A stretch of 64,000 nucleotides of DNA from an uncultured Alphaproteobacteria bacterium (GCA_949297145.1 CASFQO010000002.1:124001-188000); one strand, 5' to 3'. Shown: positions 18,087 to 26,837, counted from the stretch's first letter. A program made the numbers and translations. The notes: generated from the letters alone by a model not told the origin.

Positions 18087-18797
18087 ATGGATTATAGACA
18101 ATCAAGAGAGCTGCTTTTGCATGCAGAAGCCCTCTCAGTTAGCGAAGCCAGAGATATTCTGGATTTATGGGAAAAGACACCAAAATCCTATAGTGATTTT
18201 TTGCGTAACCGTGGTTGTTTTACATTTGTATCGGCCTATACTGGTTTGAATGAAGATCAAGATCACAAATTTTATCCGACAGCAAAACGCGTATTGGCTC
18301 CAACGATAGCTGAAAAGTTCTTCCGGTTGAAAAATGATGATATCAGCATACGCTTGATAGACTTCATCACCACACTTCTCAGTCACCAAGATGCCGACAT
18401 CCCAATATGCGCCTTTCCGTATTTAAATCAGGCTTGTGTGCAATATATGAGCCGGGAATTCATTATGGAAATGTTCTTAAATGCGTTATTTGTCTTTAAT
18501 TTTGAAGATGACGCAGAAGGAACTCTTTTTGAGATGATGCGTCAAAAAGTCGATGGAGAGCAAGAAGAGGAACTCTTGGCCGCCAACAGCTTTAATATTG
18601 AAGGATGGATATCAGCATCGCGAGATAAAAAGAAGACCGTAAAATTATTCTTAATGTCTTCGCATTTTATCCCGAGAGGCAGTGATGAAGAAGCAAGTTT
18701 CCGAAAACTGTTTTTAAGATATATTTACGACGTTCAAGAAGGAATGCGGAGGTATCGAGAACAAACGAACCGGGAACAGGGAATAATCACGAATTAG
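18087..18797 (+). CDS. Hypothetical helical protein
   Basis: A 236-residue soluble protein, predicted mostly helical, starting MDYRQSRELLLHAEA. No domain is recognised. The nearest upstream purines (CAGGA) are 17 bases from the ATG, too far for a normal Shine-Dalgarno site, while a good TTGACA/TATACT promoter is only 26 bases upstream of the ATG. It is monocistronic, ending in its own terminator at 18819-18847. It belongs to the group of lineage-specific hypotheticals with SD-less leaders. Confidence 0.6.
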   Translation: MDYRQSRELLLHAEALSVSEARDILDLWEKTPKSYSDFLRNRGCFTFVSAYTGLNEDQDHKFYPTAKRVLAPTIAEKFFRLKNDDISIRLIDFITTLLSHQDADIPICAFPYLNQACVQYMSREFIMEMFLNALFVFNFEDDAEGTLFEMMRQKVDGEQEEELLAANSFNIEGWISASRDKKKTVKLFLMSSHFIPRGSDEEASFRKLFLRYIYDVQEGMRRYREQTNREQGIITN

Positions 18798-18818
18798 CCA
18801 AAGGTGTAAGAAAAAGAA

Positions 18819-18847
18819 AATCGGAGAGAAATCTCCGATTTTTTTTT
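18819..18847 (+). terminator. Intrinsic terminator
   Basis: AATCGGAGA (18819-18827) pairs with TCTCCGATT (18832-18840) over a 4-base loop and is followed by a T-run. Confidence 0.85.
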
Positions 18848-18870
18848 ATAAGGGAAACCGCGCATAAAAG

Positions 18871-18898
18871 TTGACATCAAAAAAAGAGATGTTATTTT
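18871..18898 (+). promoter_or_regulatory. Promoter of psd
   Basis: TTGACA (18871-18876), a 16-base spacer and TATTTT (18893-18898), upstream of the GGGAG ribosome site. Confidence 0.65.
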
Positions 18899-18925
18899 GA
18901 GAAAGAATAAAAAGGGAGAAAAACA

Positions 18926-19795
18926 ATGACAAACATCGCAGACGAAATCAAAGTCAAAAGTCAATACATTATGCCCAAAAGATTGTTATCGCAGGCAGTC
19001 GGCAAATTAGCATCTGCCGAAATGGGGAAGGGAACTGAGTTTTTAATTAAAAATTTCATCAAATACTATGATGTAGATATGAAAGACGCCAAAACTCAAG
19101 ACATCAGTAAATATAAGAGTTTTAATGAATTTTTTGTTAGAGAATTGAAAAAAGGCGCTCGTCCGATTGTCGCTGAAGAAAATGCGATTGCCGAGCCTGC
19201 TGATGGGATGATAAGTGAAATCGGCGAAATATATAAAGATGCGGTTTTGCAGGCCAAAGGCCGATATTATAGCTTAGAGGCCTTGTTAGGCGGAGATGCC
19301 AAAGAAGCTAAATATTTTGAAAACGGCAGTTACGCCACCACCTATTTATCACCAAGAGATTATCACCGCGTACATATGCCGCTAAAAGGCAAACTGGAGA
19401 AGATGTTGTTTATTCCGGGAGATTTATTTTCGGTAAATCCGTTGACGGCGCAAAATGTCGATAATTTGTTTGCCCGTAACGAGCGCGCCGTATGCTTTTT
19501 TGAGAATGAGAAAATCGGCCGTTTTGCGGTTGTAATGGTCGGGGCAACAATTGTTTCAAGCATTGCAACGGTCTTTGCGGGGTTACTGGCACCTGCAAAG
19601 GGCAAAGAAGTAACGGTATATAATTATAAAGATGATAATATCGTGTTGGAAAAGGGAAGTGAGTTGGGACGTTTCTTGTTAGGGAGCACGACCATTTGCA
19701 TTTTCCCGAAAGGAAAAGTTACTTTCTCTAAAGAATTAAAAGCAGGCACACCCGTTAAGATGGGAACAAAATTAGGAGAAATCAAAACAAAATAA
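18926..19795 (+). CDS. psd: Phosphatidylserine decarboxylase proenzyme
   Basis: A 289-residue Psd that decarboxylates phosphatidylserine to phosphatidylethanolamine at the inner membrane. The family hallmarks are present: FNEFFVRELKKGARPI, ADG near residue 90, YLSPRDYHRVHMP and the self-cleavage site LGST with Ser254. Cleavage there would make a large beta chain and a small alpha chain of about 36 residues carrying the pyruvoyl group. Its length matches full-size bacterial Psd. GGGAG lies before the ATG. No phosphatidylserine synthase gene is next to it; the gene appears monocistronic between terminators. Confidence 0.95.
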   Translation: MTNIADEIKVKSQYIMPKRLLSQAVGKLASAEMGKGTEFLIKNFIKYYDVDMKDAKTQDISKYKSFNEFFVRELKKGARPIVAEENAIAEPADGMISEIGEIYKDAVLQAKGRYYSLEALLGGDAKEAKYFENGSYATTYLSPRDYHRVHMPLKGKLEKMLFIPGDLFSVNPLTAQNVDNLFARNERAVCFFENEKIGRFAVVMVGATIVSSIATVFAGLLAPAKGKEVTVYNYKDDNIVLEKGSELGRFLLGSTTICIFPKGKVTFSKELKAGTPVKMGTKLGEIKTK

Positions 19796-19819
19796 TTTTT
19801 CCGCAAAAGGGAGCAATAA

Positions 19820-19849
19820 AAAAATCACTCAAAAGCAAGAGTGATTTTT
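19820..19849. terminator. Bidirectional intrinsic terminator
   Basis: AAAAATCACTC (19820-19830) pairs with GAGTGATTTTT (19839-19849), between convergent psd and a glycosyltransferase gene. Confidence 0.85.
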
Positions 19850-19857
19850 TTTTAAGT

Positions 19858-20661
19858 CTATTTCCAAAAATCGGCAATCCAAAAAGTCGGCCGAACGTGT
19901 TTATAGAGTTTTTTGAAACCGCGGGGATATTTGGCGGAAAGCGGATTAAACGACCAAATGCCGTGAAGCGCCTCATTAATTCCGGGTTCACCGTGAAAAG
20001 CAATCATCTTAAGCCCTTTGATGTGCGGAAGTTTAGGGGTAATGAAATAGCGCAGCAAAGGATGCGGCAAACAATGAAAGCGAAAACTCTTAAACCAATT
20101 ATCGGGCCAAAACCAAATTTTGCCGAATTTCTCAATAACTTTCGCCGAAACATATTGCTGTGTAGCCGTATAGTAAGTATCAATGACTTCTTGCGGATGT
20201 TGTTCAAAATATTCTTTAATAAAACCGAGTGTGCCGACAACCCAAGAATAACAACTGGCTTGTCCAATCAGATTAGCTTTTTTGCCGTGCCTGTGCGCCC
20301 AGTCGTTAATAGCATAAAATCTGTCACCGACAGGGTATTCAAACAATTCATCCAAATTGCCGACAATCAAAGAATCTAAATCAAAAAAGAAGACTCTTTG
20401 CCCATGAAGGTCAGCCAAATTATCATCACAAAGGCCTGATGCTTTGCGGTGATTTCCAAAAACAAATTGCTGAGGAACCAAAAGCTTGGGGATAGGATAG
20501 ACGAGAATATTTTCATTAAGTCCTTCGGTATTATCCGTAAAACAATAAAAGCGAACCCGATAAGATGTATTGCGCAAAATAGCGGCATAAAGCTTATTAA
20601 CATCATCAGCGCCGTACATTGTTCCCCATTTAATAGTAACGATATTGAAAGATTTAGTCAT
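19858..20661 (-). CDS. Glycosyltransferase with DxD motif
   Basis: A 267-residue cytoplasmic glycosyltransferase. The DxD metal/nucleotide-sugar motif is in FFFDLDSLIVGNLDELF, which recalls GT8/GT32-like retaining enzymes with a GT-A fold. A later HGEPG fits the C-terminal His of such folds. A TTG five codons upstream at 20671-20673 could be read as a start, but GGAGA lies five bases before the ATG at 20659-20661, so the ATG is chosen. It follows the next gene by 18 bases in the same direction and was probably co-transcribed with it for cell-surface glycan synthesis. The exact sugar is unknown. Confidence 0.7.
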   Translation of the reverse strand: MTKSFNIVTIKWGTMYGADDVNKLYAAILRNTSYRVRFYCFTDNTEGLNENILVYPIPKLLVPQQFVFGNHRKASGLCDDNLADLHGQRVFFFDLDSLIVGNLDELFEYPVGDRFYAINDWAHRHGKKANLIGQASCYSWVVGTLGFIKEYFEQHPQEVIDTYYTATQQYVSAKVIEKFGKIWFWPDNWFKSFRFHCLPHPLLRYFITPKLPHIKGLKMIAFHGEPGINEALHGIWSFNPLSAKYPRGFKKLYKHVRPTFWIADFWK

Positions 20662-20679
20662 AAGAGTCTCCAAAAAAAA

Positions 20680-21747
20680 TTATCCGATAGTAGGAAAAGG
20701 AAAGTGATTAGGATTAAAATCACCGGTAATTAAGTCAGCGACATATTGCCCGACAATCATTTCATTAAAAATGTCATGATAATGTTTCCAACCGCGTTGT
20801 GCGAGCAAAGCGCGTTCTTTTGGGTGCGTGCGATAAAATTCAATTTTTTCGAGCAATTCATCGGTAGAGCCAAAGAAACCGGCCTCATTTTCATCAAACA
20901 AGTCATTAAATCCGGTATGTCTGCTGATATACGTCAGGCAACCGCAGCCCATAGCGTGCGCCATACGATCGGAAGAGTAGAGATAATCGTGGTTAATGAC
21001 CGAAAGGTTTAAGACCGAGGCAGATTTTTGAAAAGTATCAAAATAAGCCGCCCCGTTAATAGCCGGATCATAAATTTTCGGAAAAAGAAATTTATTAAGC
21101 GGCGCCTTTTTCTTTAAGAAATCGGCAATTTCTTTTCCGTAACACATTTTATCGGCAAATTCGCGCAATTTAACCGGAGAGGCCGCAAACAATAAATCAT
21201 ATTCGGGATGCAGATTTTCAAAAGCTTTGACATTTTCAATAGATTTATCAACAGGGTTAGGGATAAAACCGATAAGATGTTTTTGCGGATTAAAACGTTC
21301 AAACAATTTTTTATCCGCCGTTGTGATAAGTGTAAAATCAACCACATCAAGTTTAGAAGAAATATTGCGGATATTATGGTCTCCCATTTCCGCATACGGA
21401 TTGATACAATCGACGTTCCACTGAATAATTTTGATGTGAGGAATTTTCTCACGAATTTTAGAAAGAGTATCGGGCTGAATAATATCGGCATGTCCCAAGA
21501 TAATGGCATCCGGAACAATATCCAAGCAATATTTCAAAAAGCACTCATTGGTTTTGCGAATACTAAAAGGCGTTTTCATACCAAACAAGGACATAGCGCG
21601 ATTAACATCTCTGTCATTAAACGTAACCACATCATGTCCCAGTCGAATAAGCCCGTTATTGAGTTTATAAGCCATACCGGCCCAAAAACATCCGCGAATA
21701 TAGATAGTCTTAAAATAAGCACAGTGAACAATTTTTAAATTTTTCAT
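20680..21747 (-). CDS. Glycosyltransferase, CgeB-like GT-B fold
   Basis: A 355-residue protein with the layout of CgeB-like family-1 glycosyltransferases. It has an N-terminal Rossmann half, then in the C-terminal half SVLNLSVINHDYLYSSDRMAHAMGCGCL and a final EKIEFYRTHPKERALLAQRG. The R-x-x-E/H-A-x-G-C-G pattern is the nucleotide-sugar-binding part of this family. GGAG is positioned before the ATG. It is upstream of the DxD glycosyltransferase on the same strand. A related enzyme is encoded at 40481-42319. Likely role: assembly of lipooligosaccharide or another surface glycan. Confidence 0.75.
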   Translation of the reverse strand: MKNLKIVHCAYFKTIYIRGCFWAGMAYKLNNGLIRLGHDVVTFNDRDVNRAMSLFGMKTPFSIRKTNECFLKYCLDIVPDAIILGHADIIQPDTLSKIREKIPHIKIIQWNVDCINPYAEMGDHNIRNISSKLDVVDFTLITTADKKLFERFNPQKHLIGFIPNPVDKSIENVKAFENLHPEYDLLFAASPVKLREFADKMCYGKEIADFLKKKAPLNKFLFPKIYDPAINGAAYFDTFQKSASVLNLSVINHDYLYSSDRMAHAMGCGCLTYISRHTGFNDLFDENEAGFFGSTDELLEKIEFYRTHPKERALLAQRGWKHYHDIFNEMIVGQYVADLITGDFNPNHFPFPTIG

Positions 21748-21894
21748 TAAAAACTCCGGTAATAAAAAAAACGACCATTTAAAGTCATCAGCAGAGTGCT
21801 AAATAAATGTTGATAGAATCAAATAGATATTGCGGGGGAAAACGTCGGCAGATAAAATGAATAAAAATGGTCATATTTTTGCAGAAATAATGAA

Positions 21895-22533
21895 ATGAAA
21901 CATATAGCCCAATCATCAGAACTCTATCAGATAAAAACAACCGAGCTTCAGGCTCTGCCGGTAGAAGAAAATGATGCACGGAACCTGAAAACAGATGAAA
22001 TTGTGGTGATGCTGAGTGAAACCGGAGCCGATAAATTGATATCCGGAGCCGAAAAAGTCAAAAATTCTACAGAAGAATTTTTGCCGGCACGATTGGCATA
22101 TGCATCTTATCCGGCGTATCAGTCATTTTTGATAAATTTGATAAAGCCGATAAAACGCAAATTTTATAAGGTATTTCCGAAAGCCTACACCACAACATTA
22201 GCGTGCATTTTAAGCAATAACGTCATGCGCGGAGAGCGAAATGAATCAAATGCTTATCAGTGGACGAATAAGAAGTGGCAAATCAGCCGTGAAGAAGCGC
22301 AAAAACGCTATCATGATTTGTATGAATCTATTCAAAAGCATGGCTACGACAAAAAAAGCCCGATGCTGATAATGCTTAACCGCAAGTTTGGTGTCAAAGA
22401 TCAAATTTTACAAGGGCATCATCGCATCGGTATCTGCAAAAGTTTGAATGTCAAAGAGGTCAGTGTTTCTTTTTGGGCGGTTCCGAAATCTTTTGAATTT
22501 ATGAAACTATTTATTAAAAGGAAAAAATCATGA
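21895..22533 (+). CDS. ParB-like-domain protein coupled to a glycosyltransferase
   Basis: A 212-residue protein. The C-terminal stretch around residues 155-200, PMLIMLNRKFGVKDQILQGH then HRIGICKSLNVKEVSV, resembles the ParB/sulfiredoxin-like fold, where GxHR forms the nucleotide-binding site. The rest is unassigned. Its stop overlaps the start of the downstream GT4 gene by four bases (ATGA), so translation is coupled and a role in the same glycan pathway is likely. Such ParB-like proteins do occur in capsule and LPS gene sets. No clear Shine-Dalgarno precedes the ATG. The domain call is moderate. Confidence 0.5.
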   Translation: MKHIAQSSELYQIKTTELQALPVEENDARNLKTDEIVVMLSETGADKLISGAEKVKNSTEEFLPARLAYASYPAYQSFLINLIKPIKRKFYKVFPKAYTTTLACILSNNVMRGERNESNAYQWTNKKWQISREEAQKRYHDLYESIQKHGYDKKSPMLIMLNRKFGVKDQILQGHHRIGICKSLNVKEVSVSFWAVPKSFEFMKLFIKRKKS

Positions 22534-23657
22534 AAATAATGCTGGTGAGAGATAGAAATATTTTAAACAACAACTGGCTGTCCTATTTGGCAAATTTATT
22601 TTATGAACGGGGCCATGAGGTTATTATTGCCTGTGATACATATAAAAAATTAGGCGTGTCTGCTCCTGGATATGAATTAAATCCGGCGGTAAAAATAGCA
22701 AATGTCAATGGCAAAACCACATCAGTATGGATAAATTTACTTCATAAGCTGAGAAGTCCGTTTCCCTCATGGTGTTTGTTTAATAAATTGATAAAAGAAG
22801 AAAAGCCGGATGTGATGATTTGCTATTTTCCGAAAGATTTGTACAATGTGACGCGTTTTCAACATCACAATATTCCGATTGTACAAATGATACACAATTA
22901 TCCGCCGGTTATTTTGGATAAAGTCTTGAAAAAGAATAAGATTCTCAGAAGTTGGTGTAAAAAGAGTTTTGAACAAGTCAACACCTATCAGGTACTGATG
23001 GATTCTTTTAAAAGCCACATAGATCCTTTTTTTGAGGCGAAGAATATTGTCCGCATTGCTAATCCCGTGAAACAGTATGCAGAAGGGGAAATGGTGGATT
23101 TGAGCAAAGAAAAGAAACGTATCATATATGTCGCTCGCATAGAAAAACATATTAAACGCCCACATTTATTAGTCGAAGCTTTTGCAAAGATTGCTAAAGA
23201 ATTTCCGGATTGGAAAGTAGAGATTTGGGGAATGAGCAAATATCCGGCATATGAGCGCGAGATAAAAAATTTGATAGCCCAAAATCAAATGGAAGGTCAA
23301 GTAGCATTAATGGGATATAGTACCGATGTAGAGGGGCTTTATCGTAGTGCAGATATCCATGCATTTCCAAGCTCTTGTGAAGGGTTTAGCTTAGCTATTG
23401 CCGATGCAATGTCCATAGGCCTGCCGCATATTGGTTTTGAAGATGCACACTCGGTAAATGAAATCATTGTGGATGGGCATAACGGCTTTTTGGCCAAAGA
23501 TGTTGATGATTTTGCAAAAAAACTAAAGATTTTGATGCAAGATAAAGATTTACGCATCAAATTCGGGGTTAACGCGCATAAAGATATGGCGGCATATGCA
23601 CCGGAAATCTTAATGGACGAGTGGGAAAAGCTGCTTAATCAAATTGTCAAGAAGTAA
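22530..23657 (+). CDS. Glycosyltransferase family 4
   Basis: A 375-residue GT-B enzyme. The N-terminal half starts MKIMLVRDRNILNNNWLSYLANLF. The C-terminal half has RIIYVARIEKHIKRPHLLVEAF and the E-x7-E motif in SSCEGFSLAIADAMSIGLP, both typical of GT4 retaining transferases. It probably adds a hexose or N-acetylhexosamine to a lipid-linked surface glycan on the cytoplasmic face. AAAAGGAAA precedes the ATG, which overlaps the end of the ParB-like gene. A terminator follows at 23683-23719. Confidence 0.85.
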   Translation: MKIMLVRDRNILNNNWLSYLANLFYERGHEVIIACDTYKKLGVSAPGYELNPAVKIANVNGKTTSVWINLLHKLRSPFPSWCLFNKLIKEEKPDVMICYFPKDLYNVTRFQHHNIPIVQMIHNYPPVILDKVLKKNKILRSWCKKSFEQVNTYQVLMDSFKSHIDPFFEAKNIVRIANPVKQYAEGEMVDLSKEKKRIIYVARIEKHIKRPHLLVEAFAKIAKEFPDWKVEIWGMSKYPAYEREIKNLIAQNQMEGQVALMGYSTDVEGLYRSADIHAFPSSCEGFSLAIADAMSIGLPHIGFEDAHSVNEIIVDGHNGFLAKDVDDFAKKLKILMQDKDLRIKFGVNAHKDMAAYAPEILMDEWEKLLNQIVKK

Positions 23658-23682
23658 TTTAAAAACAAAATGATGATAAAAG

Positions 23683-23719
23683 AAGCTCAGCTAAAGGATA
23701 AACTTCACTGAGCTTTTTT
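23683..23719. terminator. Terminator between convergent glycosyltransferase genes
   Basis: AAGCTCAG (23683-23690) pairs with CTGAGCTT (23708-23715) and is followed by a T-run. It also has a U-rich exit on the minus strand. Confidence 0.75.
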
Positions 23720-23742
23720 AGTAAAAATTAAATGGATAAATA

Positions 23743-24729
23743 TTAGGGCTTAGAGCGCAAAACATCAGAAAGCGTAAGAAATCTTTGAGCCATTTTATCT
23801 AAAATCTCAAAATTAGGTTGCAACCGAATAAACTTAGAGAGCAAGTACAAGCGAAAATCCGGAGTTAAATAAGGTTTCGGCAAATTCTTTTTAACATATT
23901 TCCAGTTATCGGAGAGTGCTTTGGCATAAAGGATGGCGCAAATATTTTTATCTAAAGAATCACGGTAATCCTTCAAAAAGTAATAATGCGCAAAGAACCT
24001 GTCATTATCTAATTGATGCGTATTTTTGCTTAAATTGTTGGTTTCACGAGGCACCAAAACAACATGAGCTTTCATCTTGATAATGCCGTGAGCTAATCTG
24101 GAAGCGCGAAGAGGGATGCTTTCATCTTGAATAAAGACACGCGTGTCCGCACCACCGGCTTCTTGCAAAACCGAGCGCTTGATAAGCTGCCCCATACGTG
24201 TAAAATGACCGCCCAAAACAGTTTTAAGCGCATCGGGTTGGTAATTATAACAAAAGTTTTCAGGCATATATTCGGCAGCAATATCCATCGGTTCTTTACC
24301 GGTTTTTGTAAACGTCCCATAGACCATATCGGCATGATGTTTGTCAGCCACTTCAATCATTTTTTCGGTAGAATTAAGCGGAAAGATATCATCGGAATCA
24401 AGCATTCTGACCCATTTCCCTTGCGCCAAAGCAATTCCCTTATTGATAGAAATACTGATACCTTCATTTTTCTCTTTTTTAAGCAGGATGACGTTTTTCA
24501 TCCCCTTAGTCATATCTTCAATAATTTGCACAGAGCGATCGCGAGAAAGGTCATCTACAAAGATATATTGAGGATTTTTTAGACCGGTTTGATTAAAAAG
24601 CGCCTTAAGTACAGCCGGTAAATAAAATTCTTTATTATAAACTGTCATCACAAAAGAAACATCAATATCATCAGTTTCTGTATTTTTTATATCAGCAACT
24701 GTTTTATCAAAATCCGCATCAGTCATCAT
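23743..24729 (-). CDS. Glycosyltransferase family 2
   Basis: A 328-residue GT-A enzyme: DIDVSFVMTVYNKEFYLPAV, then FVDDLSRD, GISISINKGIALAQGKWV and the nucleotide-sugar motif DSDD. A candidate catalytic QDE appears later (VFIQDESIPLR). All are classic GT2 features. The first 20 residues precede the fold and could be shortened, since the gene starts with two consecutive ATG codons. No membrane helix is present. It is the fourth glycosyltransferase in five kilobases, so the region is a surface-glycan cluster even though the genes lie on both strands. Confidence 0.85.
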   Translation of the reverse strand: MMTDADFDKTVADIKNTETDDIDVSFVMTVYNKEFYLPAVLKALFNQTGLKNPQYIFVDDLSRDRSVQIIEDMTKGMKNVILLKKEKNEGISISINKGIALAQGKWVRMLDSDDIFPLNSTEKMIEVADKHHADMVYGTFTKTGKEPMDIAAEYMPENFCYNYQPDALKTVLGGHFTRMGQLIKRSVLQEAGGADTRVFIQDESIPLRASRLAHGIIKMKAHVVLVPRETNNLSKNTHQLDNDRFFAHYYFLKDYRDSLDKNICAILYAKALSDNWKYVKKNLPKPYLTPDFRLYLLSKFIRLQPNFEILDKMAQRFLTLSDVLRSKP

Positions 24730-24860
24730 CGTCGTTCCAAGTACAAAATAAACCGAGCGATATCATCAAAAAAAAGACAATCCGCTGAAAGAAAACCTAC
24801 AATTTTTTTTATCAATTTGCAAGCAAAAAGAAGTTATCCAGAACATAAATCAAGAATAAA

Positions 24861-24883
24861 AAAGCTTCCGAAGAGGAAGCTTT
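24861..24883 (-). terminator. Intrinsic terminator of the YwqK lipoprotein gene
   Basis: AAAGCTTCC (24861-24869) pairs with GGAAGCTTT (24875-24883); read on the minus strand it ends in a U-run. Confidence 0.8.
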
Positions 24884-24886
24884 GCT

Positions 24887-25726
24887 CTAAAATTTGCTTG
24901 TCTGAACAATATTGCCTTTGTCATAGGTGATAACTTCAATCAAATGTCCTTTGGCATTAAAAACTTTCGCTGTTCCGTCTAACAAATCATTTTTGCGTTG
25001 AGCCAAAATTTTGGGCTTCTCATTTTCGTAATAAGAATACGCAGGTCCCTCACGTTTACCGTTGACATACTCCACATAAGAGATGAGGTGATTACCTGGG
25101 GTATAAAGACGAGAAGGGCCGTGCAATTTACCGTTTTTATAGGTGATGGAAGATTTAACGGCACCGTTGTCATAATATTCTTCAAACACGCCGTTTTTCT
25201 TTCCCTTAACATAACTTCCTTTGCGCATCAAATCGCCGTTCGGATAATAAGCGAGTTGACCGCCTTCAAGTTTGCCTTTACGAAAATAATTGATTTCATG
25301 TTCTGCGCCGTTTTGATAAAAGGTAACGGTTTTTCCATGTGGCAAACCATTTTTATATTGAGCCTCCATCATGAGGTTTCCTTTTTTATCAAAAGCTTTA
25401 TATAGGCCGCTGATTCTGCCGTCAACATAATGGATTTCTTCTTTAAGTTGCATATTATCGGCATAATTCTGATAAACACCGGTAATCGGCTGATGAGCCG
25501 CATCCAAGCGAAGCCCATTTTCTTCAAAAGAAGTATCGTCCGTATAAAGGGTAGTCAGTTGCCCGACATGACAAGCCGAAAGCAAAAGTAAAACCATCCC
25601 CATACCGGCGATTTTGCGAGCAGCCAATCTGCGTTGCGCCAGTTTACGCAAAACCAAACGTCTCAAAGCAATTCTTTTCGCGGCAAAACGTTGAGCCGTG
25701 ACTGTCAAAATATCCTTTTTAGCCAT
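24887..25726 (-). CDS. Lipoprotein with YwqK/MORN-type repeats and an unusual basic N-terminus
   Basis: A 279-residue protein. About seven repeats of the type Y.NG...G....Y..NG.l......Y.nGk fill residues 80-275, as in YwqK-like and MORN-repeat proteins. A lipobox, LLSAC, near residue 51 suggests outer-membrane anchoring. The N-region before the hydrophobic core is about 40 residues long and packed with Ala/Arg/Leu (RRLVLRKLAQRRLAARK), far longer than a normal lipoprotein signal. No later start codon would leave a working signal, as the next Met is at the hydrophobic core. The function of YwqK repeats here is unknown; they are usually scaffolds. Confidence 0.7.
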   Translation of the reverse strand: MAKKDILTVTAQRFAAKRIALRRLVLRKLAQRRLAARKIAGMGMVLLLLSACHVGQLTTLYTDDTSFEENGLRLDAAHQPITGVYQNYADNMQLKEEIHYVDGRISGLYKAFDKKGNLMMEAQYKNGLPHGKTVTFYQNGAEHEINYFRKGKLEGGQLAYYPNGDLMRKGSYVKGKKNGVFEEYYDNGAVKSSITYKNGKLHGPSRLYTPGNHLISYVEYVNGKREGPAYSYYENEKPKILAQRKNDLLDGTAKVFNAKGHLIEVITYDKGNIVQTSKF

Positions 25727-25873
25727 AATTACACCTCACCAAAAGCACATCATAAGTATTCACAAAAAAGTTAAAAACAAGTAAAAAAAATAAAGCTGTA
25801 GAAAAAACAAGAAAAAAATAGCAAAATAGAAAGAGAAGGCTATGCTAAAGAGCGTGTGGAGAGGAGAACGCAT

Positions 25874-26344
25874 ATGAAATATAATAAAGTGATATTTACG
25901 AAAATATCTCCGGAAAAGAGCAAACGCCAACGCCAATTTTATGACCGCCATGTGAAAAAAGCTTTTATAAAGTATTTGGCCTACAGCGGATGGTTTGACG
26001 GTGTTTTAAGTGAAAAAGAAATCGACGAGGCCAAAAAAGGATATCTGCCCAAAGATTTAGATATACATCACCTTTTTCCGCTTTCGGGTTCAGAATCAAT
26101 GGAAGTTCATTCTTTTACAAATATGTCTGTTATACATAAATCAACTTATCTGGCGATAAATCGCCAGATTTTTTATCCTCAGTTAAAAGACGTCAGTAAT
26201 ATGAAAGAAGGCGAAACCCGAGAAATCATCATACCGATATTTAAGATGGTGGATAGTGGAAGAATATTAGCCATCCGCAACCGTCAGACCAAACGTCCGT
26301 GGCAAATGCTAAAAGATGTATCCTTAAACGGCTATAGCCGCTAG
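25874..26344 (+). CDS. HNH-endonuclease-like protein
   Basis: A 156-residue protein. The middle contains LDIHHLFPLSGS, then FTNMSVIHKSTYLAIN, which fits an HNH nuclease (His-His, Asn, His) with a beta-beta-alpha metal fold. No zinc-knuckle cysteines are present. An in-frame GTG at 25856 would add six residues, but GAGAGGAGAA lies seven bases before the ATG at 25874. A perfect terminator-like hairpin lies inside the coding sequence at 26148-26174. The family call is moderate; substrate and role (repair, restriction or other) are unknown. Confidence 0.5.
   Translation: MKYNKVIFTKISPEKSKRQRQFYDRHVKKAFIKYLAYSGWFDGVLSEKEIDEAKKGYLPKDLDIHHLFPLSGSESMEVHSFTNMSVIHKSTYLAINRQIFYPQLKDVSNMKEGETREIIIPIFKMVDSGRILAIRNRQTKRPWQMLKDVSLNGYSR
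26148..26174 (+). terminator. Terminator-like hairpin inside the HNH-like gene
   Basis: ATCTGGCGA (26148-26156) pairs perfectly with TCGCCAGAT (26161-26169) over a 4-base loop and is followed by T5. It lies within the reading frame (coding LAINRQIF), about 60% of the way through. Confidence 0.6.
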
Positions 26345-26359
26345 TAAGACAGAGAACGC

Positions 26360-26387
26360 TTGACAAACTCTTTAAAATAAGTAGTTT
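26360..26387 (+). promoter_or_regulatory. Promoter of the thioredoxin-fold gene
   Basis: TTGACA (26360-26365), a 16-base spacer and TAGTTT (26382-26387), ahead of an AAAGGAG ribosome site. Confidence 0.55.
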
Positions 26388-26408
26388 AAAAGCAAAGGAG
26401 AAAGTAGA

Positions 26409-26768
26409 ATGTTAAGATTTTTAAGCCTATTACTGGCAATAAGCATAGCAGCCGCCCCAGCCGAGGCTCGCCGAAAGAAACCGCCGGTTTTGGAAGATAA
26501 TAAAGCCTATATTTTGTATCTGGAAGGCTGCCCGATATGTGAGCAGGCATTGGGATATGTGAATGAAAGATACTTCACAAGACCGGATGTGGTGAAAGTC
26601 AATATAGAAACCGAAGAAGGGCAGGCTTTGCTGAAACAATGCGCGAAAAAGTTTAACTTTAAGAGAATTGTGGTGCCGGTTGTCTGTATGGGGGATAAAA
26701 CCTTTATGGGCTGGTCAGGTAAGGCCGCAAAAGATTTTGATAAGTATTTGGTGGAGCTGCATGAATAA
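26409..26768 (+). CDS. Small exported thioredoxin/glutaredoxin-fold protein
   Basis: A 119-residue protein. A signal peptide (residues 1-20, ending APAEA) is followed by a thioredoxin-like fold: AYILYLEGCPICEQA carries the CxxC redox pair (CPIC) and VVPVV carries the expected cis-proline. It should act as a periplasmic thiol-disulfide protein. The CPIC pair is unlike thioredoxin (CGPC), DsbA (CPHC) or the common glutaredoxin CPYC, so the direction of its redox work is unclear. AAAGGAGAAAG precedes the ATG. The flavin reductase-rubredoxin gene follows by 69 bases with its own promoter-like sequence. Confidence 0.7.
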   Translation: MLRFLSLLLAISIAAAPAEARRKKPPVLEDNKAYILYLEGCPICEQALGYVNERYFTRPDVVKVNIETEEGQALLKQCAKKFNFKRIVVPVVCMGDKTFMGWSGKAAKDFDKYLVELHE

Positions 26769-26837
26769 AAAGGCTTAAAAAAGTCACAAAACTTGAAAAA
26801 CAGAAGATAGGGAATATTTGTAAGATAAGGAGAAAAC

